57,816 nt of DNA from Verrucomicrobiales bacterium (GTDB taxonomy: Bacteria > Verrucomicrobiota > Verrucomicrobiia > Verrucomicrobiales > DEV007). Location of the stretch: positions 1-57,816 of the forward strand of contig PBSY01000086.1 in the NCBI GenBank assembly GCA_002726915.1, written 5' to 3'. Positions 7,812 to 18,786 of this stretch are shown one piece after another. The position numbers were made by a program, and so were the translations under genes. The stretch's first letter is position 1; every line of letters starts with the position of its first letter. Under the pieces are notes generated by a model that saw nothing but the letters and a program-made list of their open reading frames with translations, made no database searches and had not been told where the DNA came from.

Positions 7812-9347
7812 ATGAGTAACATTCTCCAAGAACTGGAATCAGAAATTGCCGCCCTTAAAACTTCGGTGTCGAAGTCGAACGTGGGTATCGTCCGCGAAAT
7901 TGGTGACGGGGTGGCCAAGGTGGAAGGCCTAAGCGACGTCATGCTTAACGAGATGATCGAGTTTCCCGGTGGGGTCTACGGTCTGGCGCTGAACCTGGAA
8001 GAAACCGAGGTAGGATGTGTGCTTCTCGGTGAGAGTCTCAGCGTGAAGGAGGGTGACGAGGTCAAGTCTACTGGCCGGCTCCTCTCTGTCCCTGTGGGCA
8101 AGGGCCTTCTCGGCCGTGTCGTGAACGCCCTCGGCCAACCGCTAGACGGAAAAGGCGATATCCAGTCTGACGAGTCATATCCGGTCGAGAAGATTGCTCC
8201 CGGCATTATTCCCCGCCAGTCAGTGAATGTCCCGGTTCAGACGGGAATCGCTGCGATCGATGCGATGATTCCGATTGGCCGAGGCCAGCGCGAACTCATT
8301 ATTGGCGACCGTTCAACCGGCAAAACAACAGTGGCGATTGATACGATCATTTCTCAGGCTCGCCAGAACAAGGCAGCCGAGGAAGGTAAGTTAAAGGATC
8401 ACAAGCCTCTCTTTTGCATCTATGTCGCGATCGGTCAGAAACAGGCCAACATCGCTCGAACGATTACGACCCTCGAAGCGGAAGGCGCGATGGAATACAC
8501 AACGGTGGTTGCCGCTTCTGCTTCTGACTCTGCGACAAACCAATACCTCTCCGCTTATTCCGGTGCTGCCATAGGCGAGTGGTTCATGGATAATGGGATG
8601 GATGCTCTGGTCGTGTTTGACGATCTATCAAAGCAGGCGGTGGCATACCGCCAAGTGTCACTCGTGCTTCGCCGTCCCTCAGGTCGTGAGGCTTATCCTG
8701 GTGACGTTTTTTACCTGCACTCTCGCCTTCTTGAGCGTTCAGCGCGTCTCAGCGAGAAAAATGGTGGTGGATCGTTAACCGCACTACCGATCATCGAGAC
8801 TCAGGCCGGTGATGTCTCGGCCTACATTCCAACGAACGTGATTTCCATTACGGATGGTCAGATATTCCTCGAGACCGACCTTTTCTATCAGGGTATTCGG
8901 CCTGCGATTTCGGTGGGTCTCTCCGTGTCCCGCGTGGGGTCTGCCGCGCAGACCAAGGCGGTGAAGAAAGTGGCTGGAACGACTAAGCTAGACCTAGCTC
9001 AATTTCGCGAACTGCAAGCCTTCGCCCAGTTCGGTTCTGATCTGGACGATAACACCAAGGCCCAGATTGAGCGAGGTCAGCGTATCGTCGAGTTGTTCAA
9101 GCAGAATCAATATGCTCCGATTCCGGTTGAACTCCAAGTCTGCACTCTCTGGGCGATGCAGAACGGGCACCTTGATGACATCGAGGTGGAGAAGATTAAG
9201 GACTGCCAAGAGAAGTTTTCCGAGTTCCTCGAGAGCCGCAAGGATTCCCTCCTCGCAAAGATTCGCGATGAAAAGGTCCTTAGTGACGAAATTAACGAAG
9301 AATTGGGTCAGGCTGTTGCTGACTTCAAGTCTTCCTACAAAGGGTAA
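7812..9347 (+). CDS. atpA: F1Fo ATP synthase subunit alpha
   Basis: This 511-residue subunit makes up half of the F1 hexamer and carries the non-catalytic nucleotide sites. Seen: Walker [15 protein letters not shown] (about residue 170), the early barrel segment [20 protein letters not shown], and the signature region [20 protein letters not shown], where the arginine of SRVGS is the arginine finger that reaches the beta catalytic site. Full length with a normal C-terminus ([10 protein letters not shown]). It lies 61 bases after atpH and 38 bases before atpG. No Shine-Dalgarno sequence is visible before ATG 7812. Confidence 0.97.
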   Translation: MSNILQELESEIAALKTSVSKSNVGIVREIGDGVAKVEGLSDVMLNEMIEFPGGVYGLALNLEETEVGCVLLGESLSVKEGDEVKSTGRLLSVPVGKGLLGRVVNALGQPLDGKGDIQSDESYPVEKIAPGIIPRQSVNVPVQTGIAAIDAMIPIGRGQRELIIGDRSTGKTTVAIDTIISQARQNKAAEEGKLKDHKPLFCIYVAIGQKQANIARTITTLEAEGAMEYTTVVAASASDSATNQYLSAYSGAAIGEWFMDNGMDALVVFDDLSKQAVAYRQVSLVLRRPSGREAYPGDVFYLHSRLLERSARLSEKNGGGSLTALPIIETQAGDVSAYIPTNVISITDGQIFLETDLFYQGIRPAISVGLSVSRVGSAAQTKAVKKVAGTTKLDLAQFRELQAFAQFGSDLDDNTKAQIERGQRIVELFKQNQYAPIPVELQVCTLWAMQNGHLDDIEVEKIKDCQEKFSEFLESRKDSLLAKIRDEKVLSDEINEELGQAVADFKSSYKG

Positions 9348-9385
9348 TTTTCGATTGGTATTTGAGTAGGGATTCATACTGAGTC

Positions 9386-10294
9386 ATGGCAAATCTTCGC
9401 GACATTCGCCGACGCATTAAGTCGGTTAAAAACACGGCCCAGATCACTAAGGCCATGCAGCTAGTCGCAGCTTCGAAGATGAAGAAGGCTCAGGACCAGG
9501 CCTTGTCTGGCCGTCCTTATGCGGATTTGCTCAATGATGTTCTCGTGAACTTGAAAGAGCAGACTAACGAAGAAGATCATCCGCTACTCAAAGAGAACGA
9601 AGGTGAAAAGGAGTTGGTTATTCTTGTTTCAACCGATAAGGGTCTCTGTGGCGGCCTGAATACAAATCTTTTCCGCGCATTGATCGACGCCGCGAGTGAT
9701 AATACGGATTATGTTACTATCGGCCGCAAAGGTGCTCAGTTTTTAGCTCGCTCCAAGAAGGAGCTTCTGGCTGATTTTAAGATCGAGGATCCGGTTTCTT
9801 TCCTCGCGTCCAAGCAGATTTCCGAGTTTGCCACAGAGAAGTTCCTCAGTGGAGATTATGCTCGGGTGAGAGTAGCTTTCACGAACTTCGTTAATACCAT
9901 GACGCAGCATTCGATGATTGAGACGCTGCTGCCGATCAGTCCGATTGATTTGGGGCGTGATAAAGACTTCGTTGGCATGGGTGCTGGACAAGGGCCCGAG
10001 GCAGGTGATCTTCCGGAAGACTCTCAGATCGAGTATGGAGGCTACATTTTTGAACCTTCCCCGGCTGCTGTGCTGGAGACAGCGGTTCCTCAGTATGTCA
10101 ACTATCAGCTTTACCAGATGATCCTCGAATCGCGTGCTTCTGAGCATAGCGCCCGGATGGTAGCGATGAAGGCGGCGACCGATAACGCCAACGATATGAT
10201 CAAAGATCTTACGCTGGATTACAACAAACAGCGTCAGGCAGCCATTACGGCAGAGTTACTAGAAATCACCACGGCGATGCGTGCGCTTGAATAG
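9386..10294 (+). CDS. atpG: F1Fo ATP synthase subunit gamma
   Basis: This is the 302-residue central rotor shaft. The N-terminal helix is typical (MANLRDIRRRIKSVKNTAQITKAMQLVAASKM), as is the C-terminal helix that pairs with it (TDNANDMIKDLTLDYNKQRQAAITAELLEITTAMRALE). The middle carries the Rossmann-like domain with the segment STDKGLCGGLNTNLFR. Length is slightly above the common 285-290 residues, with an insert around GMGAGQGPEAGDLPEDSQIEYGG (residues 196-220). That insert is not a redox-regulatory cysteine loop, as it has no cysteine. The gene sits between atpA and atpD. Confidence 0.95.
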   Translation: MANLRDIRRRIKSVKNTAQITKAMQLVAASKMKKAQDQALSGRPYADLLNDVLVNLKEQTNEEDHPLLKENEGEKELVILVSTDKGLCGGLNTNLFRALIDAASDNTDYVTIGRKGAQFLARSKKELLADFKIEDPVSFLASKQISEFATEKFLSGDYARVRVAFTNFVNTMTQHSMIETLLPISPIDLGRDKDFVGMGAGQGPEAGDLPEDSQIEYGGYIFEPSPAAVLETAVPQYVNYQLYQMILESRASEHSARMVAMKAATDNANDMIKDLTLDYNKQRQAAITAELLEITTAMRALE

Positions 10295-10329
10295 CAGGAC
10301 TCTGCCACCAACCCAATTTAATCGAATAG

Positions 10330-11778
<1,449 letters not shown>

Positions 11779-11816
11779 GACCCCTGCCTACCTGAGACAC
11801 ACCGATTACATTTCCC

Positions 11817-12218
11817 ATGCAGCTGGACATCGTTACTCCCGAGAAAAAAGCGTTTTCTAACGAGATCGATAGCGTTGTCGTTCCGGGCATTCAGGGTGAA
11901 TTGGGAATTCTCACTGCCCACGCACCACTTGTGACTACGCTCGCACCGGGAGAACTTCGCTATCTCAAAGATGGCGAAGAGCACTCCCTCGCAATCGGCA
12001 CGGGGATTGTTGAAATCTCTCATGATCGCGTTTCAGTTCTCACTGATATGGCGATGGGTGAACATGAGATTGATGAGGATGCGGTCGAGAAAGCACTTGA
12101 GAGCGCCCAGAAAGCAATGAGCGAGAAGGTGCTGCCTGAAGATATTCAGGCAGCCAATATTCTCATTCAGAAGCAAATCGCACAGCTTCACATCAAACGG
12201 AGACGGAAGCGCCTCTAG
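11817..12218 (+). CDS. atpC: F1Fo ATP synthase subunit epsilon
   Basis: This 133-residue subunit has the usual beta-sandwich N-terminus (MQLDIVTPEKKAFSNEIDSVVVPGIQGELGILTAHAPLVT, a strong family pattern) and a two-helix C-terminal arm that can inhibit ATP hydrolysis. The end is unusually basic (HIKRRRKRL). It is the last gene of the atp operon. The following 160 bases hold an imperfect T-rich inverted repeat near 12315-12335 but no clean terminator. Confidence 0.93.
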   Translation: MQLDIVTPEKKAFSNEIDSVVVPGIQGELGILTAHAPLVTTLAPGELRYLKDGEEHSLAIGTGIVEISHDRVSVLTDMAMGEHEIDEDAVEKALESAQKAMSEKVLPEDIQAANILIQKQIAQLHIKRRRKRL

Positions 12219-12381
12219 TTGTCGCGCGATTAAGATATTAAGAGAATGGAGGGGGCGGAACGTCGGGCCTTCTTTCGGCTGAGCGCCTAGGTGACTGGGT
12301 GCCTAATCGCTATCCAAAGAATTTTTTCTTTTGGTATTCGTCTAACTGATACAGACTTGGATTCCCCTGTCTCGCTTGATC

Positions 12382-14001
12382 ATGTCTGGCCTTAATGAAT
12401 TCTTCACTCCTGTCGATTGGGCGGTGGTCTTTGGTTATCTGCTGCTGACGACGTGGGTAGGTCACCTCATGCGGGGAAAGCAGGCGAATATCAAAGACTT
12501 CTTTTTAGGAGGTCGATCGCTGCCGTGGACGGCGGTCACCGGTTCCATTATCGCGACTGAGATTAGCGGTGTGACATTTATCGGCGTGCCCGGAACGGTA
12601 ATGGCACTGAAGGGGGATTTCACCTATCTGCAATGGGCTCTTGGCTCTATCGTTGCTCGGGTGTTTGTGGGAATGTTCTTTGTCAGAGTATTCTACGAAA
12701 AAGATATCTACAGTCCATACGACTATATGGGTAACAAACTTGGATCCGGAGTTAAGAAACTGGCGACAATTTTGTTTACGGTTGGAAGTATTCTCGCTCA
12801 GAGCGTCAGAGTCTTAGTCGCTGCTTTGCCGCTTAAGATAGTGACACCGCTGCCGTTGGAATGGTGCATTGTTATTATCGGCCTGTTTGCCATTGGTTGG
12901 ACTCTGATGGGAGGCATGCGGACCGTAATCTGGACCGACGTGATGCAATTTGGGCTTTTTGTCGCTGGAGGATCGATTGCTCTGCTCTGGATGGTAAATG
13001 GCTTTGATAACGGATGGGCGACGTTATTTGGCATGGCGCGCCACGTTGAGCTCTTCGATGGAACGATGATCGACAAAATGCGGGTCGTGAACTTCAGCTT
13101 GGATAAGGATCTGCAATTCACCTTCTGGGTGGCGATCATTGCAGTACCTTTCTTGAATCTGAATGCCTTTGGCGTCGATCAGCTTAATGCGCAGCGGATG
13201 TTCTGCTGTAAAAGTGCGTCCGATGCTAAGAAAGCGATTATCTGGAGTTCGGTTGGTCAGGCCGTGACAGTGCTAATGCTGATGGTGGGGGCTGCGCTTT
13301 TTGTCTTCTATCGACTGAACCCGCCGACTGATCCTCTCATCATGGACGCGATGAAATGGGAGGAAGGTCAGCCCAGTCTTTCAGACATGGCCTTCCCGGT
13401 TTGGATCGTGACCGAGTTACCTATGGGTCTACGCGGTCTGATTCTCGCGGGTATTTTCGCTGCTGCTATATCCAGCCTCGATTCCATTCTGGCAGCACTG
13501 AGTCAGACAACGCTTTCCTTATTCGCAAAGACGGACCAAGAATATTCCGATGAGGATCACAAGCGCCTCGTTTGGTGGTCGAGAATCCTGGTTCTGGTAT
13601 GGGGTATCTTTTTGACCGGGTTTACCTTTGCTTTGTTGGCGGTAAAGGAAAAAACTGATGTGAATATACTGCCGCTCGCTTTTGGAATGACTGCCTACAC
13701 CGTCGGCCCTCTGTTAGGAATGTTCTTCATGGCATTGTGGGGTAGGGGAAGGGGAAGTATGCTTGGTCTAGCCATAGGGGCTGTCATCTCTTTTATACTC
13801 GTCCTTTTTGTTCGAACTGACATCTGGGTTTTGTGCATGACCAATGATCTTGCGGAATCCCTATCACAACTGCCAACCTATCAGCTTGTAGACGGTGAGA
13901 GCAAAACGATCAAGTCGACACTGTCATCTGCGTGGATGTGGCCCATCACGACTTTCCTTACAATAGGCTGCGGTTTGCTCTTCCCGAAAAGGGTGGTTTA
14001 G
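12382..14001 (+). CDS. Sodium/solute symporter (SSS family)
   Basis: A transporter of about 539 residues that uses an inward ion gradient to import a solute across the inner membrane. About 13 hydrophobic helices are visible. Family marks include KDFFLGGRSLPWTAVTGSIIATEISGVTFIGVPG in the first helices, and AGIFAAAISSLDSILAALSQTTL, the conserved TM region with serines that help bind sodium. The substrate (sugar, amino acid, organic acid or other) cannot be fixed. ATG 12382 is preferred; TTG 12376 would add two residues. It stands alone between atpC and dnaA on the same strand. Confidence 0.85.
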   Translation: MSGLNEFFTPVDWAVVFGYLLLTTWVGHLMRGKQANIKDFFLGGRSLPWTAVTGSIIATEISGVTFIGVPGTVMALKGDFTYLQWALGSIVARVFVGMFFVRVFYEKDIYSPYDYMGNKLGSGVKKLATILFTVGSILAQSVRVLVAALPLKIVTPLPLEWCIVIIGLFAIGWTLMGGMRTVIWTDVMQFGLFVAGGSIALLWMVNGFDNGWATLFGMARHVELFDGTMIDKMRVVNFSLDKDLQFTFWVAIIAVPFLNLNAFGVDQLNAQRMFCCKSASDAKKAIIWSSVGQAVTVLMLMVGAALFVFYRLNPPTDPLIMDAMKWEEGQPSLSDMAFPVWIVTELPMGLRGLILAGIFAAAISSLDSILAALSQTTLSLFAKTDQEYSDEDHKRLVWWSRILVLVWGIFLTGFTFALLAVKEKTDVNILPLAFGMTAYTVGPLLGMFFMALWGRGRGSMLGLAIGAVISFILVLFVRTDIWVLCMTNDLAESLSQLPTYQLVDGESKTIKSTLSSAWMWPITTFLTIGCGLLFPKRVV

Positions 14002-14420
14002 AGTTCTAAAATATTTTAAATGATTGAATGCTTTTCTAAAAATTTCAGTCATTGGAATACACAACAGTTGATTTTAGAAAAACCAATCTCGGCACGTAAA
14101 AAAGATAATAGATTAGGCACTTTCAGGTTGTCCTTCTTCGTCGGAAATGTAACTCTGGACGGACCCGCTTCGAGCAGGGCAAATGACCTAGTTTTGGGTG
14201 AGTTGGAGCAATCCTAACACTAACATTAAAAACGTGGCCAGTTGTCCAGAGAAGAAAGAGTTAAAGCTGTAGATCCATTAGGGCTCTAAGAGCGAACGAT
14301 TTCTTGTTAGTTTATAAATCGTTGATAGTTAACGTTTTGTAAATTTTCATCCTCTTAATCGAATGGCAATGGAAACCAAGTTCCCACCCTTTCCCCGAAA
14401 CCGACACAAACCACTCGAGA
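14002..14420. other. Intergenic region upstream of dnaA
   Basis: This 419-base AT-rich stretch has no convincing gene. A 65-codon frame at 14020-14217 looks random. AACGATTT (14295-14302) and AAATCGTT (14316-14323) form a perfect 8-bp inverted repeat about 100 bases before dnaA, and are a possible regulatory site. Only one weak DnaA-box-like word (GAATACACA, about 14055-14063, 7 of 9 positions) was found, so an origin is not supported. Confidence 0.5.
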
Positions 14421-15962
14421 ATGCACAATACTCAACCGCTCGATTGCAGCATCCCGCTTAAAAAATCTCAACTCAAGACGCTCTGGAACTCTGTTTCTGT
14501 CGATCTCCGCTCTGAACTGGGAGATTCTACTTTCGATCTTTGGTTCAGTGATTTCAAACTTACCAAAATCGAAAATGGCCAGGTCACACTCCGAGCGCCT
14601 GGTTCGATGTATTCTATTTGGGTGGAAGAAAATTTTAAAGAATCTTTAATATCGACATTCCAGAAATATATCAGCGTTTGCGACGGTATTTCCTTCGACG
14701 TTGCTTCGAAGACAAAGTCAAAGGGGTCCAACTCCGATAAGCGGTCGAAACGGTCCAAGAAGGACAAACCGACCAAATTAAAGCCGCGTGTTCTTGTAGA
14801 AAAGGTCTCAGAAGAGAAGTTGCTTGAGCGCGGCCGTCTTGCCGGTCTTGTTGAGATTTTTCGCTTCGATAATTTTGTGCCCGGTGATAACAGCGAGCTT
14901 GCGTGGGCTGCGGCGCAGGCGGTTGCGGAGAGTCCTGGAAAAACCTACCAGCCTTTGTTTTTCCATTCGGCCTGCGGCCTCGGCAAGACGCACCTGCTCC
15001 ATGGTATCGGCTGGGAATCCCTCCGGCGGCGTCCGAAATCAAAAATCATTTTCGTCACTGCTGAACAGTTCGCAAATGATTACATTGACGCTATCCAGAG
15101 GAATTCGCTGGTATCGTTTCGTAAGAAATACCGCGAGGCGGACCTGCTTTTGATCGACGATGTCCAGTTTCTCGGTCGCAAGGAAGGCCTTCAGCAGGAA
15201 TTCTTTCATACATTTAATAGTCTGGCAGACTTACGAAAACAGATCGTTCTGGCGAGCGATTGCCCAGCTTTCGAAATCAACCAACTTGAGGACCGGCTCG
15301 TTTCCCGCTTCCAGTGGGGCCTTAGCGCGGAAATTCACCGGCCCGGGCTCGAGACTCGAGCGGCGATTTTACGCTGTAAGCGCGATGACTGGAATATGAA
15401 CGTCAGCGACGAGTTGATTAATGCCATCGTTGAGCGGGTGAATGGAAACGTTCGTGTCCTCGAAGGTGCACTCATTAGGGTAGCAATGGTGGCTACCATG
15501 AATGACGAGACTATTGATCCGGGGGAGGTTGGTGAAATCCTTTCTGATATCTGCGGAGCGGCAGGTGGATCTCAGCTTGGTGCTGATGAAATTAAACGTG
15601 GTGTTGCTGAGCACTACGATCTGGAGCTCTCCGTTCTAAACGGAAAGAAGCGCACGGCACGGATCGCTGAAGCACGGCAGGTTGCAATGTATCTAATCCG
15701 TGTTTTGACCGAATTGTCACTGGTTGAAATTGCGGCAAGCTTTGGAAAAGACCACGGAACCGTAATTTACGCTGTGAAGCGGATTAAGTCGAAGTGCGAA
15801 ATTTCAACCTCTCTCAAAAACACTGTTGAGTTGATCAAACGACGCCTTGTTCGGGGTGGTTCTTCGATCGAATCACCGCGCTCTAAGCGAGGGAATCCGG
15901 TGACGGACCGCTTCAAGGGTAAGGAGCCCTTGGAGAAGCCTTCTGACCTGGCTTCCGATTAG
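14421..15962 (+). CDS. dnaA: Chromosomal replication initiator DnaA
   Basis: This 513-residue initiator binds DnaA boxes and opens the origin. Domain I spans about 15-95 (LWNSVSVDLRSELGDSTFDLWF). A basic, Lys/Ser-rich linker covers 98-125. The AAA+ domain follows, with Walker A HSACGLGKTHLLHG (about 182-195), Walker B LLLIDDVQFLGRKEG (about 242-256) and sensor segments around EDRLVSRFQWGL. Domain IV ends with the DNA-binding helix pair ELSLVEIAASFGKDHGTVIYAVKRI; the usual DHSTV signature is DHGTV here. A polar tail of about 40 residues after the domain is longer than usual. It is 66 bases upstream of dnaN. No recF or gyrB lies nearby. Confidence 0.96.
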   Translation: MHNTQPLDCSIPLKKSQLKTLWNSVSVDLRSELGDSTFDLWFSDFKLTKIENGQVTLRAPGSMYSIWVEENFKESLISTFQKYISVCDGISFDVASKTKSKGSNSDKRSKRSKKDKPTKLKPRVLVEKVSEEKLLERGRLAGLVEIFRFDNFVPGDNSELAWAAAQAVAESPGKTYQPLFFHSACGLGKTHLLHGIGWESLRRRPKSKIIFVTAEQFANDYIDAIQRNSLVSFRKKYREADLLLIDDVQFLGRKEGLQQEFFHTFNSLADLRKQIVLASDCPAFEINQLEDRLVSRFQWGLSAEIHRPGLETRAAILRCKRDDWNMNVSDELINAIVERVNGNVRVLEGALIRVAMVATMNDETIDPGEVGEILSDICGAAGGSQLGADEIKRGVAEHYDLELSVLNGKKRTARIAEARQVAMYLIRVLTELSLVEIAASFGKDHGTVIYAVKRIKSKCEISTSLKNTVELIKRRLVRGGSSIESPRSKRGNPVTDRFKGKEPLEKPSDLASD

Positions 15963-16028
15963 TACGGCGATTGAAGTTTGACGTAGACAGACGGGGGTTT
16001 CGAGTTCACAGTTTCCTCTGTTTTAGTA

Positions 16029-17123
16029 ATGAAATTTCAGATCGATAAAGACGTTTTTCAAGAAGCTCTTAACCAAGTCCAGCATGTTGTCAGTACTCGA
16101 ACAACATTGCCGATTCTTTCAAACGTGCTGATTGAGGCTGACGAGCTTGGCTTGCAGCTCTCGACAACTGACCTTGATGTAACGATCACCAAACGAATTG
16201 CCGCCAATATCACGGAGACAGGTGCAACCACTCTCCCCGTCCGGCGGCTCGCTAGTATCGTTCGAGAGTTACCAACCAGCGAGATTACTTTTGAGGAATC
16301 CGACGATGCAGCAACGGTCCGCAGTGGCCCCAGCTTCTTCAAGATGCTTGGGCTTCCCGCCGGCGAATTTCCGGCGATTGGAGAGTTTGGTGAGGCCAAA
16401 GATTTCACGATTGACCAGAAATTGCTCAAAGAGGCACTCCGCAAAACGTCGTATGCGATTTCCACAGACGAGACTCGCTACGTTCTGAATGGCGTTAATT
16501 GTCTGATTGGTGAAGGTATGCTCACGCTCGTTGCCACCGACGGACGTCGCCTGGCGATGGTTGAGCAGGACCTTGAGTTTCCAGCTGGCAACGAGACGGC
16601 AGTTATCATCCCAACGAAAGCCGTTAATGAATTACAGCGTCTTCTCGACGATTCAGGAGAGTTGAAAGTCGCATTGACTGACAGCCAGGCAGGTTTTGAG
16701 TTAAACGACAGCAATCTTATCACCAAGCTGATTGAAGGAAACTACCCGAACTTTCGCCAAGTGATCCCCGGTAATGCCAACCATCGAGTGACGGTTGAGC
16801 GTGAGACGCTGCACAGCGCGGTGAAGCGTGTCAGTCTGCTTGCTAATGAGAAGACTAACTCCATAAAGTTTACCTTTGAAGACCATCGTCTCGCCATCTC
16901 GTCCAACTCACCCGAGATTGGAGAGGCTGAGGAGGTGATTGACGTGCGTTACGACGGGCCCAAGATTGTGGTAGCCTTCAATCCAGAATTCGTGATGGCC
17001 CCTCTGCGCAATCTCGATCAGGACGAAGTATTCATCGATCTTATTGATGAAAGCAGTCCGGGCGTCATCAAGATTGATGAGCCTTTTCTATATGTGATCA
17101 TGCCAATGCGTGTCGCTAACTGA
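16029..17123 (+). CDS. dnaN: DNA polymerase III beta sliding clamp
   Basis: This is the 364-residue ring clamp that holds the replicative polymerase on DNA; it works as a dimer. The three repeated clamp folds are recognisable, beginning with MKFQIDKDVFQEALNQVQHVVSTRTTLPILSNVLIE. The middle domain has LVATDGRRLAMVE, and the end is the conserved peptide-binding C-terminus EPFLYVIMPMRVAN (family consensus ends MPMR). Full length. It lies directly after dnaA, and is convergent with hisH, 63 bases apart. Confidence 0.97.
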   Translation: MKFQIDKDVFQEALNQVQHVVSTRTTLPILSNVLIEADELGLQLSTTDLDVTITKRIAANITETGATTLPVRRLASIVRELPTSEITFEESDDAATVRSGPSFFKMLGLPAGEFPAIGEFGEAKDFTIDQKLLKEALRKTSYAISTDETRYVLNGVNCLIGEGMLTLVATDGRRLAMVEQDLEFPAGNETAVIIPTKAVNELQRLLDDSGELKVALTDSQAGFELNDSNLITKLIEGNYPNFRQVIPGNANHRVTVERETLHSAVKRVSLLANEKTNSIKFTFEDHRLAISSNSPEIGEAEEVIDVRYDGPKIVVAFNPEFVMAPLRNLDQDEVFIDLIDESSPGVIKIDEPFLYVIMPMRVAN

Positions 17124-17186
17124 ATTGCATCGCCAAGCAGGTTTTCAACCTTGGAAAGCAATCGCCTAAGAGTGTCGGCTCTGGTT

Positions 17187-17804
17187 TTACTTTTCGAGAA
17201 AGTTTCTCACCAGTGCTAGCCCTGCATCCTGACTTCGTTCTGGGTGGAACTGCCCGGCGAAGATGTTTCCTTGGGAAACACTGGAAGCAAATGGCGCGCC
17301 GTAGTCAGTCACCGAATTAACAATGGATTCATCGGCTGGCTTGGGGAAAAAAGAGTGAACGAAATAGAGGTATAAGGGATCGTGAGTTCCAGCCCACATA
17401 TGATAGTCGCGGTCGGTGGGCTTCACTTCATTCCATCCCATGTGCGGAATCTTGAGGCCGTGAAGACTATTGAACCTCACGACACTGCCGCCGAAAAACC
17501 CAAGGCCTGCAACGCCCGGACTTTCTTCCGAATTTTCGAAGAGCACTTGGTAACCCAAGCAAATACCGAAAAAAGGCCGGTCGGACCCGAGCCAATCTAA
17601 AATGGGATCACGCAGGCTCTTCCGATCAAGATCAGCAACGCAGTCACCAAAGGAGCCGACCCCCGGAAAGATTAAGCGATCGATTTCGGCGAAATCGTCA
17701 GGTGACGACACAAGTGTGCCGTCATGGTTGAGATGCTTCAATACATTGAGAACATTCTGGAGGTTGCCGCCTCCGTAATCAATGACTCCGACTCGGTCTG
17801 CCAT
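17187..17804 (-). CDS. hisH: Imidazole glycerol phosphate synthase, glutaminase subunit
   Basis: This 205-residue class I glutamine amidotransferase splits glutamine and passes ammonia to HisF, in the fifth step of histidine synthesis. Seen: the N-terminal GVIDYGGGNLQNVLN, the oxyanion segment FPGVGSFGDC, the nucleophile C82 in FFGICLGYQVLFE, and the catalytic H187 and E189 in QFHPERSQ. Full length. It lies downstream of hisB on the same strand with 28 bases between, so they form a two-gene his operon. hisF and hisA are not in the window. Confidence 0.95.
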   Translation of the reverse strand: MADRVGVIDYGGGNLQNVLNVLKHLNHDGTLVSSPDDFAEIDRLIFPGVGSFGDCVADLDRKSLRDPILDWLGSDRPFFGICLGYQVLFENSEESPGVAGLGFFGGSVVRFNSLHGLKIPHMGWNEVKPTDRDYHMWAGTHDPLYLYFVHSFFPKPADESIVNSVTDYGAPFASSVSQGNIFAGQFHPERSQDAGLALVRNFLEK

Positions 17805-17832
17805 GCAGATCTTTAAACCAGATGCTCGGGAA

Positions 17833-18435
17833 TTAAAGCACGTCTTTCGTGCTGGGAATCACATTTGCAATGCGCTCGTCGATTTTAGTAGCGTCGTCGA
17901 GAGACCGGGCGAGGCCTTTAAATGTGCCCTCGGCCATGTGGTGAGGATCTCGACCGTAGAGGATGGCAACGTGAAGATTGATCAGCGCTTTAAATGCAAA
18001 GGCGCGTAGGAACTCTTCCACGAGAGTAAAATTAAACTTATCGCCAATGTGGGGGACATTCTCAGGAGCCCTATAATCAAGGAAAGGGCGACCTCCTACG
18101 TCGAGAGAGACGCGAACGAGCGATTCGTCCATCGGATACACGCCCGAGCCGTAGCGAAAGATCCCCTTTTTGTCGCCGACAGCCTCCGTGAAAGCGGAGC
18201 CCAAGACGATGCCAACGTCTTCGATGGTGTGGTGAAAGTCTATTTCGATATCTCCCTTGGCTTCAACCGTAAGGTCGAATCGGCCGTGCTTGGAGAACAG
18301 CGTCAGCATGTGGTCAAAAATCGGAATTCCGGTATTGATGCTGGACAGGCCGGTGCCGTCGACATCGAGCTCGAGGCGAATGTCGGTTTCGCTGGTAGTG
18401 CGGGAGATAGAGCTTGAACGTTTTGAGGACGCCAT
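17833..18435 (-). CDS. hisB: Imidazoleglycerol-phosphate dehydratase
   Basis: This 200-residue manganese enzyme dehydrates imidazole glycerol phosphate to imidazole acetol phosphate. The metal-binding His/Glu motifs are present: FDHMLTLFSKHGRFDL and EIDFHHTIEDVGIVLG in the first half, and an HHMAEGTFKGLARSL repeat in the second. It is the single-domain form, without the histidinol-phosphatase fusion seen in enteric bacteria. It is the first gene of the hisB-hisH pair. A 351-base gap upstream should hold the promoter. Confidence 0.95.
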   Translation of the reverse strand: MASSKRSSSISRTTSETDIRLELDVDGTGLSSINTGIPIFDHMLTLFSKHGRFDLTVEAKGDIEIDFHHTIEDVGIVLGSAFTEAVGDKKGIFRYGSGVYPMDESLVRVSLDVGGRPFLDYRAPENVPHIGDKFNFTLVEEFLRAFAFKALINLHVAILYGRDPHHMAEGTFKGLARSLDDATKIDERIANVIPSTKDVL

Positions 18436-18786
18436 AGTGGGTGTGTGGTTGGGGAATTGATGAAACCAGATTAAGTGTCCACCTATTTGGGCAAGTCCTC
18501 AACAGAATGTTAATTTGGGTGGAAATTCTCCTCTTGCTACATCTCTTACAATCAACCATTCCAAATCGGTCAAACTTGCCCAGTTCAGCACTATTCGGGA
18601 CGTCTAGGCCCTGTTCAGTAGGGCTGTCTTGGCAGCGCATGAGAGAGTAGGCCATGCATGGCGCGGGAGTATTTTTGAATTCAGAATAGGAGTGGCATCA
18701 TCTTTCACGAAGGCGAGAAGCTGTTGGCTGAGCGGGATTGTGAGCCGGACACATTTAAGGGCGCGTCCCGCCGAAGTTGAGATGTC
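18436..18786. other. Intergenic region between the dehydrogenase gene and hisB
   Basis: No supported gene in 351 bases. A weak hairpin (GCCCT at 18608-18612 with AGGGC at 18620-18624, no T-run) is the only structure noticed. The hisB promoter should lie here, but no good -35/-10 pair was recognised. Confidence 0.4.

Noticed and set aside
9743-10147. 134-residue minus-strand frame inside atpG
   Set aside because: Shadow of the clear atpG coding frame on the other strand.
12300-12340. Terminator after atpC
   Set aside because: The inverted repeat around the T-rich stretch is imperfect with a bulge and has no clean T-run after it.
14020-14217. 65-codon frame between the symporter gene and dnaA
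   Set aside because: Random-looking translation in AT-rich DNA, no family match, no ribosome site.
14002-14420. Possible oriC upstream of dnaA
   Set aside because: Only one weak DnaA-box-like word found; no cluster of TTATCCACA-type sites.
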